From Desulfurococcaceae archaeon AG1 (GTDB taxonomy: Archaea > Thermoproteota > Thermoprotei_A > Sulfolobales > AG1): DNA of 64,000 bases. Numbering within the stretch: the first letter of the stretch is position 1; the number at the start of each line of letters is the position of its first letter. The stretch covers positions 163,445 to 227,444 of the forward strand of contig BEWT01000015.1 in the NCBI GenBank assembly GCA_003116855.1. Direction: 5' to 3'. The translations under genes and the position numbers were made by a program. Of the stretch, positions 1-8,253 are shown piece after piece. The notes beneath the pieces are model-generated. The model saw nothing but the letters and a program-made list of their open reading frames with translations. It ran no database searches and was not told the DNA's origin.

Positions 1-950
1 AAATCGTCTAGATCGTCTGTCGGTATTCTGGGGCATGCTAGGATTACATAGGCATCTATCTCCTGTCTATCCATGTTTAGGAGAGTCTCTCTGGTTATCA
101 CGCTTGCTATGATCTCTATAGCTCTTCCACCCCTCTTCTCTATAAGGCTTCTCAGGTAACCCCTATACCAGGGTCTGCCCTGCCCCTTGATACCGTCTAT
201 CAAGACCCATGTTTTTGCATCCATAGCCTTCTGGATCATGTAGAGCCTCTTCCTAAGGATCTTCTCAACCTCCTGCGTTAGATCCACAGCTCTCCCCTCA
301 TAAGGATCGATCTTGACCAAGGGCTTCCCAGGAATAGCGAGCCCCAGTCCGAGGGCGTGGAAAACGCCCCCAGAGATCACTACATAAGCATCAACCACGC
401 TCCTCACGGAATATGGTTTTGAATAATCACACCCAACGATCCCGGGACCCCCACTGTGGATCAAGACCTCGAAGTGTTTTGAAAGAATCTCAGCAACCCT
501 GGGGACTTGTTTAGCATGCTGTATGGTTGAGAAGAGAGCAATCCTCTTAACACCCCTCCCGCGAAGGATCTCAATAGCCTGGTTAACGATCTCCTCAGAG
601 ACCTCTAACAAGCTATAGGCTGGGATGAAGAGCGTCCTAAACCCGGGCTTGTAGAACAGATACTCAACATGCCCTATATGCACCAAGAGATCAAAGCCTC
701 CCTGGAGGGCCTCAACATCGTCTAGAACACACGCACCCCACGAGGGTGATGCTGAGAAGACAATCTCAACCCCACCTAGCCTTTTCCTAAGCTCACCGTC
801 TATATATGGGATCAGGGGTTTGAGACCGTCGGGCAGCTGGATCAAGATCCTCTTAGCCGAGATCCTCCTAACCTCCTCGACAATCCTATCGATCTCGAGA
901 TCATAGCCAATCTCACTAACACCGCTTGGGGCACTAGATCTCACGGGCAT
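1..950 (-). CDS. dph2: Diphthamide synthase subunit Dph2 (partial, 3' end beyond window)
   Basis: This gene makes the first step of diphthamide synthesis, transferring the 3-amino-3-carboxypropyl group of S-adenosylmethionine to a histidine of elongation factor 2, using a radical 4Fe-4S chemistry. Reading leftward from an ATG at 950, 316 codons are open to the window edge. Three cysteines sit in the expected family contexts: C74 in SPSWGACVLDD, C174 in GIVGCDYS and C306 in ILACPRIPTDD; these are the known cluster ligands of archaeal Dph2. The N-terminal ILIQLPDGLK strand is also typical. Only the extreme C-terminus should be missing. It faces away from the neighbouring dehydrogenase gene in the same direction, separated by about 110 bases. 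Confidence 0.93.
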   Translation of the reverse strand, partial: MPVRSSAPSGVSEIGYDLEIDRIVEEVRRISAKRILIQLPDGLKPLIPYIDGELRKRLGGVEIVFSASPSWGACVLDDVEALQGGFDLLVHIGHVEYLFYKPGFRTLFIPAYSLLEVSEEIVNQAIEILRGRGVKRIALFSTIQHAKQVPRVAEILSKHFEVLIHSGGPGIVGCDYSKPYSVRSVVDAYVVISGGVFHALGLGLAIPGKPLVKIDPYEGRAVDLTQEVEKILRKRLYMIQKAMDAKTWVLIDGIKGQGRPWYRGYLRSLIEKRGGRAIEIIASVITRETLLNMDRQEIDAYVILACPRIPTDDLDD

Positions 951-1061
951 CGCCTCACAAGAATCTTTATACTCATCACAGCACCAATTAATTAACCACT
1001 AGGTGGCATTTATCTCGCAGCCATGGATCTCTAAATAATAGTCTGTATAGAGGGATCCGGG

Positions 1062-2066
1062 CTAGGTGTGGGCTCTAGCGTAGAACTGGGAGATCTCTCT
1101 CCATGTTTCCTCATCAAGCTCTATACCTTCTCTAACCCTCTCCCTATATTTTCTCTCCTCAGGCTCTCCCGGGATCAGGACCTCGCTATAGCCCTTTGCC
1201 GGCTGTGTGTTCTTTATAGTTTTTATCAGCATCTCTATTTTTGAGAGATATTCTTCTCTATCTATGAGCCTTGATGGGTCGAGGGCTGCTACTATGAATC
1301 CTCCCTGCCTCATCGATCCCGCGGGTACTTCTACGCTTAGAATACCGCCTCCAAGGATTCCTGCGAGGATCTCTACTGCGAGGGATATTGCGTATCCCTT
1401 GTATCCCCCGAAGGGTAGGAGTGCGTAGAGTGAATTCGGGTCTCTCGTGATCTCTCCTTTCTCATCTATAGCTACACCCTCTGGCAGGATCTCTCCTTTC
1501 CTCGAAGCAACTATTGCTTTGAAATGGGCTATAGCGCTTGTAGCCATATCGATCACTATGGGCTCGCTCCTGGTGGGGAATGATATGCTGAAAGGATTAG
1601 TACCAAACACAGGTTTAGCCCCTCCCCAAGGAACAACCATAGGATTCGCATTAGTTGCTGCAAACCCTATAAACCCTTCTCTAGCAATCATCGAGGTATA
1701 GTAGGCAAGCATGCCAACATGCCCTAGGTTGCCGCATCCAAGCACCCCTACCCCGTACTCCCTAGCCCTCTCGATAACGAGCATTGTTGCCTTATAGGCT
1801 ACAGGTATTCCGAGACAGCTGTTCCCATCGGCCTTAATGAATACACCACTATCCCTCAGGATCGATAGATCCCCGCAGGGCTTGATAAACCCCTTCTCAA
1901 TAGTATCGAGATAATACCTAACCCTAACCACTCCATGGCTATCAACACCCCTTAGGTTAGCTGCGACAAGGTGATCCGCTATGATCGATGCATCCTCACT
2001 CCTGAACCCCGCTTTAACAAATATCTCTCTAACCATGTTCCTCAGGGTCTCATGATCTATCCTCAA
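1062..2066 (-). CDS. Malate/L-lactate dehydrogenase family oxidoreductase (Ldh2/YlbC type)
   Basis: A cytosolic NAD(P)-dependent 2-hydroxyacid dehydrogenase of the Ldh2 family, unrelated to classical LDH/MDH. The protein begins MRIDHETLRNMVREIFVKAG and carries the family blocks ADHLVAANLRGVDSHGV, GCGNLGHVGMLAYYT, GFAATNANPMVVPWGG and PFGGYKGYAISLAVEILAG. The frame is open upstream to 2282, but that extension is unlike the family. A TTG at 2066 gives about 334 residues, the usual length, and a TATA-like box lies about 36 nt before it. The substrate cannot be told from sequence: malate, lactate, ureidoglycolate or sulfolactate are all possible. No pathway partner lies next to it. Confidence 0.85.
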   Translation of the reverse strand: MRIDHETLRNMVREIFVKAGFRSEDASIIADHLVAANLRGVDSHGVVRVRYYLDTIEKGFIKPCGDLSILRDSGVFIKADGNSCLGIPVAYKATMLVIERAREYGVGVLGCGNLGHVGMLAYYTSMIAREGFIGFAATNANPMVVPWGGAKPVFGTNPFSISFPTRSEPIVIDMATSAIAHFKAIVASRKGEILPEGVAIDEKGEITRDPNSLYALLPFGGYKGYAISLAVEILAGILGGGILSVEVPAGSMRQGGFIVAALDPSRLIDREEYLSKIEMLIKTIKNTQPAKGYSEVLIPGEPEERKYRERVREGIELDEETWREISQFYARAHT

Positions 2067-2096
2067 AGGGATACCCGTAATAATAATAGGAGTGTT

Positions 2097-2109
2097 CTTA
2101 AATATAATT
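2097..2109 (-). promoter_or_regulatory. TATA box of the Ldh2-type gene
   Basis: On the minus strand the sequence AATTATATTTAAG lies about 36 nt before the TTG at 2066. This is the spacing expected for a crenarchaeal promoter with a very short leader, and it is the main reason for preferring that start over the longer open frame. Confidence 0.5.
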
Positions 2110-2444
2110 GTAAGATCTATTAGGATTGTTTCTTTAGAAAGTGCTATAATCTTTAAAAAGAACCATACAACCGTGCTCCGTGCATAGAGTGTTTCCTTGT
2201 TAATGTTCTTAGATCGTGGTGAAGAGACTTTTAAACCGCCTGGAAAATGATCTCTCGGATCTAGATAGAGACCCGGTACCATTAAACTCGGCGTGTTCGT
2301 ATCTCTAACAGGATCTCTATCCCTATGGGTTTGGTGTGATTATTAAGATAAGGGATTAAGATCTATATAGGCTGGTTTGGTATAAGGGTTGATCTGTTAT
2401 AGGGTTGAGAAGAATTAAAGGGAAATATATCGCCCTTGTCGGAA

Positions 2445-3716
2445 ATGTTTATGGTGCTCTTAGTGGAGTGGAGGATCAAGGATCCTTCTCTCGCGAAGCA
2501 GGGTAGGGTTCAGATTGAGTGGGCTGAGAGGCATATGCCTGTTGTGATGAGGATTAGGGAGAGGTTCTCTAGGGAGAAACCCCTCTCCGGGATCAGGATA
2601 TCTGCTGTTCTCCATGTAACTAAAGAGACCGGGGCTTTGGTGAGAACCCTTGCTGCGGGAGGCGCTGAGGTCTGGCTAGCAGGCTCTAATCCTCTATCGA
2701 CACAGGATGATGTTGCTGCAGCCCTTGTTGAGGATGGGATCCATGTTTTTGCTTGGAGGGGTCAGGGTTCTGATGAGTATTGGTGGTGCATCGATAGAAT
2801 TATAGAGGCTTCTCCCCACGTGGTTATGGATGACGGTGCTGATCTTCATGCTAGGCTTCACATGACGAAGAGAGATCTTGCTAGAAAGATCCTTGGTGGG
2901 AGTGAGGAGACAACAACAGGTGTTATGAGGCTTAGGGCTATGGAGAGGGAGGGGGTTCTCCAATACCCGGTGATAGCGGTTAACAATGCTCTAACCAAAT
3001 ACCTCTTCGACAATAGATACGGGACTGGTCAGTCAACGATAGACGGGATCCTGAGGGCTACCAACATACTCCTAGCAGGAAAAACAGTTGTTATCGCAGG
3101 CTACGGGTGGGTTGGTAGGGGTATTGCTATGAGGGCTAGGGGTATGGGGGCTAGGGTTGTTGTGGTTGAGGTCGACCCTATAAAAGCCCTCGAAGCCCTC
3201 ATGGATGGGTATGAGGTTATGAGCATGTCTAAAGCCGCAAGGATCGGGGATATCTTTATAACAGCTACAGGGAATAGGGATGTTATTAGGGCTGAGCATT
3301 TCGAGCATATGAAGGACGGGGCTTTCCTAGCAAATGCTGGGCACTTCAATGTCGAGGTCTCTGTAGAGGATCTCGAGAGGATCTCTGTCTCGAAGAGGGT
3401 TTTGAGAAACTATGTAACAGAATATACTCTAAAGAATGGTAAGAAGCTATACCTACTCGCCGAAGGCAGGCTCGTCAACCTAGTAGCAGCCGAGGGCCAT
3501 CCAAGCGAGGTTATGGATATGAGCTTCGCAAACCAAGCCCTCTCAGTAGAATACCTGGTTAAGAATAGGGGGAAGCTCGAGCCAAGAGTATATAACGTCC
3601 CCCAAGAGATAGACACAGAGGTAGCCAGGCTAAAGCTAGCCTCGCTAGGGATAGAGCTCGAGGAGCTTACAGAGGAGCAGAAGAGATACCTAGCACAGTG
3701 GGCTGAGGGAACATAG
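2445..3716 (+). CDS. ahcY: S-adenosylhomocysteinase
   Basis: Hydrolyses S-adenosylhomocysteine to homocysteine and adenosine, removing the inhibitor left by SAM-dependent methylation. The substrate-binding half ([54 protein letters not shown]) is followed by [18 protein letters not shown] and the NAD-binding Rossmann loop GYGWVGRG near residue 220. The C-terminus stops at [11 protein letters not shown], without the Lys-Tyr tail found in bacterial and eukaryotic enzymes, as usual in archaea. Three starts are possible: TTG 2436, ATG 2445 and ATG 2451. An AT-rich box at about 2423-2430 would suit the ATGs. A core MetE gene that could remethylate the homocysteine lies far away at 42.7 kb. Confidence 0.96.
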   Translation: MFMVLLVEWRIKDPSLAKQGRVQIEWAERHMPVVMRIRERFSREKPLSGIRISAVLHVTKETGALVRTLAAGGAEVWLAGSNPLSTQDDVAAALVEDGIHVFAWRGQGSDEYWWCIDRIIEASPHVVMDDGADLHARLHMTKRDLARKILGGSEETTTGVMRLRAMEREGVLQYPVIAVNNALTKYLFDNRYGTGQSTIDGILRATNILLAGKTVVIAGYGWVGRGIAMRARGMGARVVVVEVDPIKALEALMDGYEVMSMSKAARIGDIFITATGNRDVIRAEHFEHMKDGAFLANAGHFNVEVSVEDLERISVSKRVLRNYVTEYTLKNGKKLYLLAEGRLVNLVAAEGHPSEVMDMSFANQALSVEYLVKNRGKLEPRVYNVPQEIDTEVARLKLASLGIELEELTEEQKRYLAQWAEGT

Positions 3717-3732
3717 GATCCCAAATGATGAT

Positions 3733-3742
3733 GCTTATAAGC
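3733..3742 (+). promoter_or_regulatory. Palindromic TATA element GCTTATAAGC before TFS
   Basis: The perfect 10-bp palindrome GCTTATAAGC lies about 50 nt before the TFS start codon. The same 10-mer stands at the centre of the two palindromic repeat modules at 5.9 kb and 49.3 kb, so this housekeeping copy supports reading it as a genuine TATA box in this genome. Confidence 0.45.
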
Positions 3743-3788
3743 GTGGAAAGGGCTATATACAATCGACCATAGTGTGCGGTGAATCTCC

Positions 3789-4127
3789 ATGAGCCTCATC
3801 TTCTGCCCCCAATGCGGATCACTACTCCAGCCGGTGGGAGCAGGTACCCTCAAATGCCCCAAATGCGGCTATACAAAGAACCTTGAGAAGCCCGGGGGCT
3901 TGGTTATAACATCGACGAAGATCAAGCACAAATCAAGCGAGAAGATCCTCGTAATAGAGGATAACAAGCCAAACACAAACCTACCAAGAACAAGGGATAC
4001 CAGGTGCCCCAAATGCGGATATGACGAAGCTGAATACTGGTTCCTACAAACAAGAAGAGCCGACGAACCCCCAACGAGGTTTTATAAATGTGTTAAATGC
4101 GGTCACGTGTGGAGAGAATACGAATAG
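3789..4127 (+). CDS. tfs: Transcription factor S (TFS, archaeal TFIIS-like cleavage factor)
   Basis: TFS stimulates the RNA polymerase to cleave backtracked transcripts and restart. The 112-residue protein has the two expected zinc ribbons: CPQCG and CPKCG within the first 30 residues (the RPB9-like N-ribbon), and CPKCG and CVKCG at the C-terminus. The C-terminal ribbon carries the acidic tip in the context TRRADEPPTRFYKC, with the Asp-Glu pair that enters the polymerase active site, so this should be an active cleavage factor and not an inhibitory paralogue. The ATG at 3789 gives the normal family length. It follows ahcY on the same strand after a gap that holds its own TATA element. Confidence 0.95.
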   Translation: MSLIFCPQCGSLLQPVGAGTLKCPKCGYTKNLEKPGGLVITSTKIKHKSSEKILVIEDNKPNTNLPRTRDTRCPKCGYDEAEYWFLQTRRADEPPTRFYKCVKCGHVWREYE

Positions 4128-4141
4128 ATCTTCCAAGCCTG

Positions 4142-4852
4142 CTATAGTTTTAAAAGCCTCCCCAAACCCTCGATCCTCTCTCCAATCCCCAACCTCCTGA
4201 GAGAAGCCCATAGCGATGCCTGATTACTCGTAACAACAGGGATCCCTAGATCTCTCTCCAGAGGCTCTATAACCTCGAATGTTCTTAGATTAGTGCAGCT
4301 TATGAAGAGTCCCTCAGCTTCCTTCCTATATAGGGATCTTGCGAATCTATATACCTCGTAGGGAGAGATCCTGCCTATATCCGTATTCCTCTTAACCCCC
4401 ATACCCTTGATTAATAGCACCTCCAGACCATGGGCTTCGAGAAACCTCTTCTCAGCATCGTTGATCTCATCTATATATGGTGTTGCAACCACAACCCTCT
4501 TCACACCCAGGGTTTCTAGAGCCTCGATAACAGCTGTTGCTGTAGCTACTACAGGCTTGCCGGTAGCCTCGTAGATCTTGCTCGCAATGGTCTTGTCAAA
4601 TCCGGGACCTCCTACTAGGCTTCCGCTTGTGCATCCATAGAGTATTAGATCTACATCCGCGTCTACAAGCTCTTGCGAGGCTCTTAGTGAGTGTTTCTCC
4701 ATCTCTAAGAGCGACTCTACAGTGACCTCTCTGAGGGGGATCCTGGATGTATGTATCGATACACCCTGCGGGATTGCTCTATATAGCTCCGGCTCCATAG
4801 TGGTGTTCGAAGAAGGTACTATAAGCCCTATCCTTGCTCTCCACCCATGCAT
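4142..4852 (-). CDS. Asp/Glu racemase superfamily enzyme (maleate isomerase / arylmalonate decarboxylase-like)
   Basis: The 236-residue protein belongs to the two-cysteine racemase superfamily, nearest in architecture to maleate cis-trans isomerase and arylmalonate decarboxylase. It begins RIGLIVPSSNTTMEPEL, a hallmark of the maleate isomerase group. The first catalytic cysteine is in LILYGCTSGSLVGG and the second in GLFISCTNLRTFEVI. It closes with GIPVVTSNQASLWASLRRLG, also conserved in the group. It converges on the TFS gene with a gap of about 15 bases. Substrate is not determinable from sequence; racemisation, isomerisation or decarboxylation of a dicarboxylate are the options. Confidence 0.8.
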   Translation of the reverse strand: MHGWRARIGLIVPSSNTTMEPELYRAIPQGVSIHTSRIPLREVTVESLLEMEKHSLRASQELVDADVDLILYGCTSGSLVGGPGFDKTIASKIYEATGKPVVATATAVIEALETLGVKRVVVATPYIDEINDAEKRFLEAHGLEVLLIKGMGVKRNTDIGRISPYEVYRFARSLYRKEAEGLFISCTNLRTFEVIEPLERDLGIPVVTSNQASLWASLRRLGIGERIEGLGRLLKL

Positions 4853-5230
4853 AGGGCTCCCGATATTGCTTGGCTATCTTGATTATTAAAGAATATATTA
4901 CAGCATACATAGTCATCGCAGACAATGATCTCTCCTCATTATATATCCACACCCCCTCAGATTTAAGGATTCTTTATATGTTATAGTGAGGGTGATAGAG
5001 TGCAACACCCTTTCTCTAAGTCCTTATAGAGCTTTTACCGATATTCCGAGAAAGATCTATGGGTTCAAAGCACGTAGATCTTTATAGCTATTATGAGTCC
5101 TAGGCTACTCGTATCCCAAGCCTCTTGATAACGATCCCACATAGGGCAAGGGCTGTTTGTAGGAGAGATGGAGATCTCGTATAACGAATATCAAAGGAAG
5201 ATCAACTAATATCTGGAAATGGTTATGTAT
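4853..5230. other. Intergenic region with no recognised gene
   Basis: About 380 bases between the divergent racemase-like and cupredoxin genes. I see AT-rich promoter-like stretches but no credible coding frame, tRNA fold or clear repeat. A short T-loop-like GGGTTCAAAGC near 5078 has no tRNA arms around it. Confidence 0.5.
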
Positions 5231-5247
5231 GTGTATATATATACACC
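5231..5247 (+). promoter_or_regulatory. TATA box of the cupredoxin gene
   Basis: The run GTGTATATATATACACC, itself palindromic, lies about 40 nt before the ATG at 5280 and is the only strong TATA candidate upstream of this gene. Confidence 0.5.
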
Positions 5248-5279
5248 TCTAGGCGATTATAACTGGTGGTTGTTTGTCT

Positions 5280-5693
5280 ATGAGTAGAATAACAATAATA
5301 GTAGGTATTGTAGCGGTTATAATTATAGTTATCCTCGCCGTATATCTAGTCAGCCCTGGTTTGTATGGCACCTACGGGACGCCTCAGCAGCCAGTCTCAC
5401 CAACACCTACCAGGGAGATAGAGGTTAAGCTCCGTGACAACTACTTCGAGCCCCAGACAATAACAATAAGCCTTAATGAAACCGTCAGGTTCGTGCTAAA
5501 GAACGAGGGTAGGGTTGGCCATACCTTCACCATAGATGAGCTAGGGATCAATGTGAGGCTAGCTCCTGGAGAGACGAAGACCGTTGAGATCACGTTTAAC
5601 AAGACTGGGAGCTATACCTTTTACTGTATACCCCATAAGGCCATCGATATGATTGGGAATCTCACCATAGTAATGCCTGCCCCTAAGTATTAG
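5280..5693 (+). CDS. Membrane-anchored cupredoxin (blue copper protein)
   Basis: A small extracytoplasmic electron carrier or copper-binding protein. After a short basic start there is one hydrophobic segment (about residues 5-27), then a Pro/Thr-rich linker and a single cupredoxin domain of about 95 residues. The type 1 copper ligands are visible: His in VGHTFTID, Cys and His in TFYCIPHK, and Met in AIDMIGNL. I chose ATG 5280 over TTG 5274 because the first residues then run straight into the membrane segment. The anchor could be a transmembrane helix or an uncleaved signal. No oxidase subunit is adjacent, so the redox partner is unknown. Confidence 0.88.
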   Translation: MSRITIIVGIVAVIIIVILAVYLVSPGLYGTYGTPQQPVSPTPTREIEVKLRDNYFEPQTITISLNETVRFVLKNEGRVGHTFTIDELGINVRLAPGETKTVEITFNKTGSYTFYCIPHKAIDMIGNLTIVMPAPKY

Positions 5694-5733
5694 ATATATC
5701 ATCGGCCTCTACTCGTTTAGAGCGGCTTTTTAT

Positions 5734-5771
5734 CCATAGCTCTTTTTCATAAACGATCCCCGTTCATTGCT
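5734..5771 (-). mobile_element. Short relic of TnpB-3'-end-like repeat family 2
   Basis: This 38-bp stretch matches the relic at 25147-25297 in two blocks with conserved spacing: CCATAGCTC followed by TTCATA, then GTTCATTGCT about ten bases on. No coding function remains. It lies at the left edge of the gene-poor island that also holds the palindromic repeat module and a family 1 relic. Confidence 0.45.
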
Positions 5772-5877
5772 AATATTGATTCTTACAGTTTTACAAACTA
5801 GGAGGTTAACGAACCTTCAACAAAATTCTATAAGCGCCTCAGATACGAACATATGTGGGGAATACAAGTAACTCTTC

Positions 5878-5985
5878 CTTTCAATAGCAGATCGACTCAA
5901 AACAAAGATCATTCTCAGCACGAAAGCTTATAAGCAAGATAAGAATAATAATAGAGGTAAAGTCGATCTCCTATAGAATTGAAAG
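5878..5985. repeat. Palindromic module: two outward CRISPR-type repeats around GCTTATAAGC
   Basis: The right arm (5962-5985, plus strand) reads GTCGATCTCC then TATAGAATTGAAAG, a 24-nt sequence very like the Sulfolobus-type CRISPR repeat that ends TATAGAATTGAAAG. The left arm (5878-5897) is the reverse complement of a shortened copy, CTTTCAATAGCAGATCGACT. Between them the perfect palindrome GCTTATAAGC (5926-5935) is centred about 31 nt from the right repeat and 33 nt from the left one, the distance expected between a TATA box and a transcription start. The whole 108 bp aligns with the module at 49257-49372. It may be a bidirectional CRISPR leader with one repeat on each side, or a small palindromic mobile element. 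Confidence 0.6.
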
Positions 5986-6135
5986 AGCTAACACCAACAG
6001 AGATCTCTGCCCCTGTGGTTTCATGGGCGGCGGTTGAGCCTAGCGGTATGGGGATTCCATCTATGTTGGGGAATCATTCGCCAGATGGCTTGGAGCAGGC
6101 TCCTATCATCATCCAGGGTCAATATAGAGATCGAA
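5979..6135 (+). mobile_element. Family 1 relic, probable 3' end of a TnpB-type transposase gene
   Basis: In one frame this reads LTPTEISAPVVSWAAVEPSG, continuing GIPSMLGNHSPDGLEQAP. It aligns at DNA and protein level with the minus-strand relic at 26906-27050, which reads SNPTGSWAAVEPNSTWPHLG then LRDHPQDGL. Short Pro/Glu-rich tails of this kind are typical of archaeal TnpB (IS200/IS605 OrfB) C-termini. No upstream TnpB catalytic domain is present. The 5' end overlaps the last bases of the CRISPR-type repeat of the palindromic module. Attribution to TnpB is by resemblance, not by a search. Confidence 0.45.
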
Positions 6136-6374
6136 TCATTAAAAACCACATCAATCAAAGCCTATAGATCTTATGATCTTTTGAACTCTAAGCTATTTAG
6201 ATAAGAGCCCCTCTGCTAGGTTTGGGCGCTATTCATAGCTAATAGAGATCCTTAAACCTGTGAACAGGCTGAAAGCTGGGTAGGTAAACATTTAGGAACG
6301 ATAGTTGGTAGTTAGAGGTAGAAGATCTGGTTAGGATGCTTGAGGCATTCGTTTCTAAGGGTCTATCCCAGTAT

Positions 6375-8042
6375 TTAGGATTGGGTTCTTCTCGTTTCTC
6401 TGGAGGCTATGCTGTATAGGAGTCTTACGATGATTATCATGGTTGCTAGGGATCCTATTGTGAATGCTGCGTGTCTTCTTATGAGTTCTGGGATTTCTTC
6501 GGGGTATTTTGATAATGCCTTGTTTGCTATATATGTTTCTAGGATTATTCCGAAGGCTAGTAGGAGGAGTGTGAGGTTGAGTCCAAAGATGTTTGCTAGT
6601 TTTGCGTATTGTGCTGCGTTGTTGATGTGGGATCTATAGGTTCTCCAGGCTATATATGGTATCGATACTAGTAGCACGATCCCCATTAGCACTATTACTA
6701 TCACTCCATATGGGAGTAGCTCTCTTGGGAGGATCCAGAGGTTCTCGGCAGCTATGTCGAGGGCTACTGTAGTGAAGATCATTGCAACAATGCTGTAGAG
6801 GAAGATAGAGAACCTCCCAGCCTGGCCGAAGATCACCTGCCTAGCCCTTGATACATAGCTCCTAGCGATCTCCTCGATCCTTTGTGGGACTAGCCTGTGT
6901 ATAGCTCCCGCTATTTGTGCGTCGAATCTAGCAGCTATAGAGGATATCACTGCTGAGGAGAGTACTAGGTATATTGATAATAAGAGGTATAGAGAGCCCA
7001 GGGGTAGCATGCCATAAACATGGGAGGCTATTATGATCCCTAGCTCGCTTATAGACGTCATATAAACCCCAACCCTGACAGCCTCCCTAGCCTCTATCCC
7101 CAAAATCCAGAGGGCTGTCGAGAACGCTGTGAACTTCACTATAATAACGGTGGGTATTATTAAGAGTAGCAGGGGTAACAGGGCCTCGGCAACAAGGCCG
7201 GAGCCTGCGAGAACTCCTCCTAGTGAGGAGAAGTATAGGAGGAGCCCGAGCTCTCTCAAACCCATAAGCTGTGTAACAGCACCCCTGAGATCCACGGCCC
7301 TGCTGAGCGCAACCCCGGCTATGAAGGCTCCGAGGAGCTGGCTTATCCCTGCAAGGCCGAAGACAACCCAGTAGAGGAGGGCTGCTGAGATCGCTATTAT
7401 GGGGAGCATCTCGACGTCTCTCAACCTTTTCCCAAGGATTCTGAAGCCATAGATCCCTGCTAAGAGCATTAGGGCTGCTATGAGCGCTATCTTACCGGTT
7501 GATATAACCACTCCCAAGGGATCCATGGTCTCGCTAACCATTACCAATAGTATTGCTAAGCCTCCAAGGGCAACGGTATCCTCTATAACGCTTGCCGAGA
7601 GTAGGAGGGATCTCACATCATCCTCAACCCTCCCCTGGATAGCCTTGTAGAGAATACCCGTCGATGTGTTGATCGCTATTAGGAATAGTACTAGGTGCTC
7701 AAGCCTGCTAAGCCCTAGAAAAGCAGAGATCAACCCTGTTAAGAGATAGATTAGGAACATGGAGATGCTCTCAACAGCAAGGGCTTGTTTAATAGCACCC
7801 ATAGACCCCTTGCCACCGATCTCAGCACCGATCTCGAAGCCAAGGATAACCAAGCCCAGCGATGCTATCACAATCCCCACATCCTGGGGAACCCCTATTA
7901 TAGAACCAACCAAGCCCCCGAGGATATAGCCGGTAATGCTGCTCAGCCCAGCCCTCCTGAGAATCATGGCTGCCGCTCCAGAGACAGAGATCACCACCAG
8001 CAGCGATGCTAGAGGATCTGTTAAGACAGCCATAACCCCCAT
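6375..8042 (-). CDS. Cation/proton antiporter, CPA2 (KefB/NapA-like) family
   Basis: A polytopic membrane protein of 555 residues that exchanges Na+ or K+ for H+. The first 370 residues hold about a dozen hydrophobic segments with the family blocks LRRAGLSSITGYILGGLVGS, GLVILGFEIGAEIG, FLIAINTSTGILYKAIQGRV and the ion-site segment SASVIEDTVALGGLAIL, where Glu-Asp stands in place of the Asn-Asp or Asp-Asp of other branches. QLLGAFIAGVALS is also conserved. A C-terminal extension of about 150 residues adds three or four further membrane helices instead of the usual soluble TrkA domains, which is uncommon. It stands alone between a relic-bearing island and an ABC exporter operon. Confidence 0.88.
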   Translation of the reverse strand: MGVMAVLTDPLASLLVVISVSGAAAMILRRAGLSSITGYILGGLVGSIIGVPQDVGIVIASLGLVILGFEIGAEIGGKGSMGAIKQALAVESISMFLIYLLTGLISAFLGLSRLEHLVLFLIAINTSTGILYKAIQGRVEDDVRSLLLSASVIEDTVALGGLAILLVMVSETMDPLGVVISTGKIALIAALMLLAGIYGFRILGKRLRDVEMLPIIAISAALLYWVVFGLAGISQLLGAFIAGVALSRAVDLRGAVTQLMGLRELGLLLYFSSLGGVLAGSGLVAEALLPLLLLIIPTVIIVKFTAFSTALWILGIEAREAVRVGVYMTSISELGIIIASHVYGMLPLGSLYLLLSIYLVLSSAVISSIAARFDAQIAGAIHRLVPQRIEEIARSYVSRARQVIFGQAGRFSIFLYSIVAMIFTTVALDIAAENLWILPRELLPYGVIVIVLMGIVLLVSIPYIAWRTYRSHINNAAQYAKLANIFGLNLTLLLLAFGIILETYIANKALSKYPEEIPELIRRHAAFTIGSLATMIIIVRLLYSIASRETRRTQS

Positions 8043-8253
8043 AAATGTGGTTCTAAATAGCTATTATACCGTGCCTAGCGATATAGCTACACAGGATCTT
8101 TTCCAACTCTATAGCACGATTGGCAGCGATTCCACTAGATCGGCTGGTGTCTAGAGATCCCCTGGGCTTCGAATATCAGCGATATTGATGAATAGACAGA
8201 CCCCAATTCCCCTGGATCAGCAGTATCGATATGCTACCTGCTCTTAATAATTG

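Noticed and set aside
2067-2282. N-terminal extension of the Ldh2-type frame
   Set aside because: The translated residues do not match the family, and a promoter-like TATA box lies inside it.
5076-5092. GGGTTCAAAGC, resembling a tRNA T-loop
   Set aside because: No matching acceptor, D or anticodon arms can be formed in the flanking sequence.
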